A stretch of DNA of 64,000 nucleotides, from assembly GCF_036227405.1 (NCBI RefSeq), contig NZ_CP109473.1:4650001-4714000 (forward strand). The letters run 5' to 3'. A model generated the notes under the pieces. That model saw nothing but the letters and a program-made list of their open reading frames with translations, was not told where the DNA came from and ran no database searches. Position 1 is the first letter of the stretch; every line of letters starts with the position of its first letter. The translations under genes and the position numbers were made by a program. This stretch comes from Streptomyces sp. NBC_01460 (GTDB taxonomy: Bacteria; Actinomycetota; Actinomycetes; Streptomycetales; Streptomycetaceae). Shown in pieces: positions 61,099 to 64,000 of the stretch.

Positions 61099-62946
61099 TC
61101 AGCTGGAACCGGTGGTGGTACCGCCGCCGGGTGGGCCGACGTGCGGTTGCGGTGTGGTGACGGTCCGGTGGCTCGCCCGGGCGTGGTCACCCGTCTGGAC
61201 ATTGCCGTGGACCGTGCCGTTGACGTGCACGGAGCGGTCGAAGAGGACCGTGGTGCGGGCGTCGTACTCACTCGTGCGGTATCCCGCGTCGCTGAGGCTG
61301 TTGCGCACCGCGGTCACCGTCCTGGTCTGGATGCTCTTCAGGAAGCGCCGGACGTCCATCTCCTGGAAGAGCTGCTGGAACCGGGGCTCCGCCGCGATCT
61401 CCCGGATCGAGTACGCCGGGCCGTGGTCGACCGGGCGGTCGGTCCTGCACATGCGCTCGTACCACTGCTTGGAGCGCGCGGTGAGCGTCTTCGTGCGCGA
61501 GGGGGCGGCGAGGTCGCCGGGGGCGTCCGCGACCAGGGAGACCGCCGATGCGAGCGCCGCACCGACCAGCTCGGCCCAGTCCCGGGTGTTCTTCGGGGGC
61601 AGTATGTCGTCGATGAGGTGATAGGCCTGAGCTATCGGTGGGAGCAGGAAGGCCCGGGACTCCAGGAACAGCAGGCCCCCCTGCATCTGCACGCGGCTGA
61701 AGACGGTGAGTACCACCTCGTCGTCCCAACTGCCGACCCGCACGGTCAGATAGTGGCGCAGCCGCTCCTCGGCGAACATGTCGAGGCTGTCGGCCCACCA
61801 CGTCTCGGGGGCCCGTCCGTCCTGCTGGGTACGGAGCATCCGGGCGGCCTCCGCACTGGCTTCGTCGGCCTTCTCCTGGAACTGGCTGTCACTGCCCGTG
61901 ACACTCCATTCCGACGCGGGCCCCAGGCGTTTGCCGCTCTTCATGACGGAGTCGTCCACCTGGAGCCCGCGCAGCCTGTCGCCCGGATAGGCGTCGCCCT
62001 CGCCGAACCGGAGCAGGTCGCGCCGTATCCGCGCATGGACCTCGGGCACGTTGAAGGCTGCCCGGCGCTCGGCTACGGCGCTGCTCTTCCTGTCCGGGTC
62101 CGGCACGAGCTCGATGGCGAACGACCAGTGGTCCAGCTCGATCCCCGCGCCGACGAACGGGGCGTAGTCGCTGTAGACGACGTCGGGGTCGGCCTGTTGC
62201 CGGCGGATCTCCTCGAGACGGGCCTCGGCCGCCGGAGGATCGGGGTGCACCTGGGCGCGGCCGATGGCCAGGAAGTAGAGGTGGTGCTCCGTGCGGTACC
62301 GGTACACGGAGGCGACGGCGATCCAGCCGACGAGTACCAGCAGGGCGGTGAGGAGATGCCTGCTCCCGACGTCGACGTCACCGGACTGCTGGTGCAGTGC
62401 GGTCCCGGAGAGGTTGATCGCGTTCCACAGGGCCCAGACGAGGAAGAACAGCAGCAGGAGTGTGACCGCTCCCCGCCCGGGACCGGGCCTGCGGTCGCCG
62501 TCCGAGCGCTCCCGTTCTTCCCGGGCGGCCTTCAGCCTGTTGCCGAGTGTGTTCGCCACCCGGACGGACAGCACCAGCAGGAGGGGGACGAGGGCTCCAG
62601 CCGTACTGACGGGGAGCATCAGCAGGGGCAGGGCGAGCAGGATCGCCGCACGCGTCGCCACTTCTCTGCGCGCGACCAGGCACTCCTTGAAGACCGCCGC
62701 CAGATCCATTCCGTACGAAGGAGGGGGGATACGGTGCGGGTTCTCGCCGAGTTCCTTGATCACGGCATTTCGGAACCTGCGGTCCAGGTGGGCGGCGCCC
62801 CGCAGATAGCCGGTGGCGTTCCCGCGCCGGTTCCCGGCCTGGGAACGGACCAGTTGCCGGAGCACGCTGTCGGGGGCCGAGGGCGGAGGGTCCGGTCGGC
62901 GCGGTTCCGGGACGGGTGGAGGCGGTGGACCCTGAGGGTCGGTCAT
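61099..62946 (-). CDS. large membrane protein with C-terminal QTGDH (RHIM-like) motif
   Basis: 615 aa. A Pro-rich N-terminus precedes four hydrophobic segments in two pairs (about 96-130 and 158-215), then a roughly 370-residue soluble domain (ELDHWSFAIELVPDPDRKSS, YLTVRVGSWDDEVVLTVFSR, RDWAELVGAALASAVSLVAD). The C-terminus has SVHVNGTVHGNVQTGDHARA (about 572-591) and a disordered tail. I recognise no enzyme. The gene is 13 nt before the small motif-bearing gene, so the products probably act together at the membrane. Confidence 0.75.
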   Translation of the reverse strand: MTDPQGPPPPPVPEPRRPDPPPSAPDSVLRQLVRSQAGNRRGNATGYLRGAAHLDRRFRNAVIKELGENPHRIPPPSYGMDLAAVFKECLVARREVATRAAILLALPLLMLPVSTAGALVPLLLVLSVRVANTLGNRLKAAREERERSDGDRRPGPGRGAVTLLLLFFLVWALWNAINLSGTALHQQSGDVDVGSRHLLTALLVLVGWIAVASVYRYRTEHHLYFLAIGRAQVHPDPPAAEARLEEIRRQQADPDVVYSDYAPFVGAGIELDHWSFAIELVPDPDRKSSAVAERRAAFNVPEVHARIRRDLLRFGEGDAYPGDRLRGLQVDDSVMKSGKRLGPASEWSVTGSDSQFQEKADEASAEAARMLRTQQDGRAPETWWADSLDMFAEERLRHYLTVRVGSWDDEVVLTVFSRVQMQGGLLFLESRAFLLPPIAQAYHLIDDILPPKNTRDWAELVGAALASAVSLVADAPGDLAAPSRTKTLTARSKQWYERMCRTDRPVDHGPAYSIREIAAEPRFQQLFQEMDVRRFLKSIQTRTVTAVRNSLSDAGYRTSEYDARTTVLFDRSVHVNGTVHGNVQTGDHARASHRTVTTPQPHVGPPGGGTTTGSS

Positions 62947-63004
62947 GGGGGCCGGCTTTCCGACGGGACGAAGGGCCAGGGAGAGGTGCGGGTCGCGGGT
63001 GACG

Positions 63005-63811
63005 TCAGAGCTCGGCCGTGTCGCGCTCCGGCAGCCCGTGGTCAGCGGCGATCGGTTTCCAGAGCGTGAGGAAGTCTTCCTTGGAGCCGGTGGCGAGTTC
63101 GCTGCTGCGCACGCCCTTCCGGTACGAGGCGGTGCGGGGGACGGAGCCGGGCGAGCATCCCCGCGCGTCGTCGGCCCAGTCGGCGAACGCCCTGTCGGCG
63201 TCGGCCGAGTGCTGCCAGCCGGTGCGCAGACGGGCCGTCGCGAGTGAACCGGACGGGATCGCGCCCACGTCGAGCGCCGCGAGGTCGGTGATCAGGGCCT
63301 CGCGGCGGACGGCGGCGTCGTCCAGGCTCTGCCCGGCGGTGTCGACCGAGTCGTCCGAGGCGCAGGCTTCCACGGCGTTGACGGCGTCGATGACCTGCTG
63401 GCGGTCCGACTCGCTGCGCTCCAGGAGCGCGTCGACAGCCGTGGCCTGTGTGTCGGCCGAGGCGGTGGGCGGGTCCGACGGCTCAGGTTCCGGGGCCGTG
63501 GAACCCGGCACGACCCGTGACGGTGAGCCGGAGGACGAGGGGGCGGCGGTGTGGCCGGCCTCGGAGGCGGAGGGACGTACGACGTGGGCGACGGCCAGGA
63601 TCACGGCGGCGGCCACCAGCCCACCGCCCACCCCCAGCAGGAGGTACTTCTTCGGCCAGGTGGGGCGGCTGCTGCCCGGGTCGGGGCTCTGATCGGGGCC
63701 CGGCCCGCCGGGTGGCCCCGTACCGGCGTCGGACGCGCGTACCCAGCCGCCCGCGCCCCCGCGCGCGTGCTCGTCCCAGCGCATCGGTCCCGTGCTCCGG
63801 TTCTCGCTCAT
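63005..63811 (-). CDS. single-pass membrane protein with extracytoplasmic domain
   Basis: 268 aa from the ATG at 63811 behind a G-rich ribosome site. A Gly/Pro-rich cytosolic N-terminus is followed by one helix at about 57-77 (YLLLGVGGGLVAAAVILAVA), a Ser/Pro linker and a helical outer domain (ALLERSESDRQQVIDAVNAV, SLDDAAVRREALITDLAAL) with two Cys (in VEACASDD and ARGCSPG) that may form a disulfide. It is first in the operon with the two motif proteins, 58 nt ahead. Function unknown. Confidence 0.7.
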   Translation of the reverse strand: MSENRSTGPMRWDEHARGGAGGWVRASDAGTGPPGGPGPDQSPDPGSSRPTWPKKYLLLGVGGGLVAAAVILAVAHVVRPSASEAGHTAAPSSSGSPSRVVPGSTAPEPEPSDPPTASADTQATAVDALLERSESDRQQVIDAVNAVEACASDDSVDTAGQSLDDAAVRREALITDLAALDVGAIPSGSLATARLRTGWQHSADADRAFADWADDARGCSPGSVPRTASYRKGVRSSELATGSKEDFLTLWKPIAADHGLPERDTAEL

Positions 63812-63939
63812 GAGCGCCCCCCGCCGCCGCAAGAGGGGCAACCATCCCATGCGCCACCGAGGGTGCCAATGGGGTCGCTGGGAAATGGCCGAAGACGGCC
63901 CTGCCTGCGATCGGACCGTGGCCTTCGGCGCACATGACA

Positions 63940-63973
63940 GCGGGGCCGGCTCCGTGATGGGAGCCGGCCCCGC
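63940..63973. terminator. hairpin near the right end
   Basis: GCGGGGCCGGCTCC (63940-63953) pairs perfectly with GGAGCCGGCCCCGC (63960-63973), with loop GTGATG. It is probably the terminator of a gene beyond the window. No gene is supportable in 63812-64000. Confidence 0.75.
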
Positions 63974-64000
63974 CTCTGATCATGGTGCGCTGTGCGTCAG

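Overview
This window is high-GC actinobacterial DNA that reads as a Streptomyces chromosome. The coding density, the GTG starts, the TAGGNT-type -10 boxes placed directly before start codons and the gene families all agree. From about 19.6 to 37.5 kb I recognise, from memory and not by alignment, the order found in the S. coelicolor SCO4277-SCO4296 neighbourhood: TerD-like protein, arfB, flavin reductase, cdgB, nagA/nagK, an orphan sugar-binding lipoprotein, otsB/otsA, glucosyl-3-phosphoglycerate synthase, a threonine synthase homologue, a sulfur carrier, a cold-shock protein and groEL2. I see no insertion sequence, integrase, CRISPR array, rRNA or tRNA.

Layout. 0-6.5 kb: 3' end of an FG-GAP repeat protein, a LysR regulator divergent from an MFS exporter plus FMN-barrel protein, then a secreted TNT-domain toxin with a probable immunity gene. 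6.5-11.7 kb: small metabolic genes, including a FAD oxidase, an APH-type kinase, a GNAT enzyme and a quinone reductase. 11.8-14.6 kb: a senR-senS two-component system divergent from hbpS (haem/redox sensing). 14.7-17.8 kb: two secreted metallopeptidases (M1 and M4). 18-21.6 kb: LRV repeat protein, TerD, ArfB, an 18-bp tandem repeat and a flavin reductase. 21.7-25.7 kb: the diguanylate cyclase CdgB with Crp-like and BldD-like sites upstream, a CBM-like membrane protein and a PfkB sugar kinase. 25.8-29.4 kb: the GlcNAc-6-P deacetylase/GlcNAc kinase operon, with a DasR-type dre site shared with a divergent sugar-binding lipoprotein. 29.4-33 kb: DUF3263 protein, convergent overlapping otsB/otsA and a GpgS-like enzyme.

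The most interesting unit is 33.1-34.9 kb. A clear SAM-I riboswitch leads into a threonine synthase-family PLP enzyme, followed by a MoaD/ThiS-like protein ending in Gly-Gly. A SAM sensor has no obvious reason to govern threonine synthesis. The arrangement points instead to sulfur-carrier-dependent homocysteine/methionine synthesis from O-phosphohomoserine, by analogy with CysM/CysO.

35-40.7 kb holds csp, groEL2 behind two CIRCE-like HrcA operators, and a TetR-SDR unit divergent from an MFS exporter. 41-49 kb is a secreted polysaccharidase block: a beta-helix GH87-like enzyme, a GH81 beta-1,3-glucanase and a modular GH9 cellulase. LacI-type palindromes precede the last two, and the GH9 site matches the CebR box exactly. 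49-56 kb carries regulators: a HATPase anti-sigma-like protein, SigK with an RskA-like anti-sigma factor, a winged-helix protein, an ECF41 sigma factor coupled to a flavin oxidoreductase, and a TetR/reductase pair. 56.3-64 kb has a HAD hydrolase, an Scr1-like XRE/DUF397 pair with a 35-bp inverted repeat, a Uma2 nuclease-fold protein, and a three-gene membrane operon in which two products share a QTGDH motif resembling bacterial amyloid-signalling (RHIM-like) motifs.
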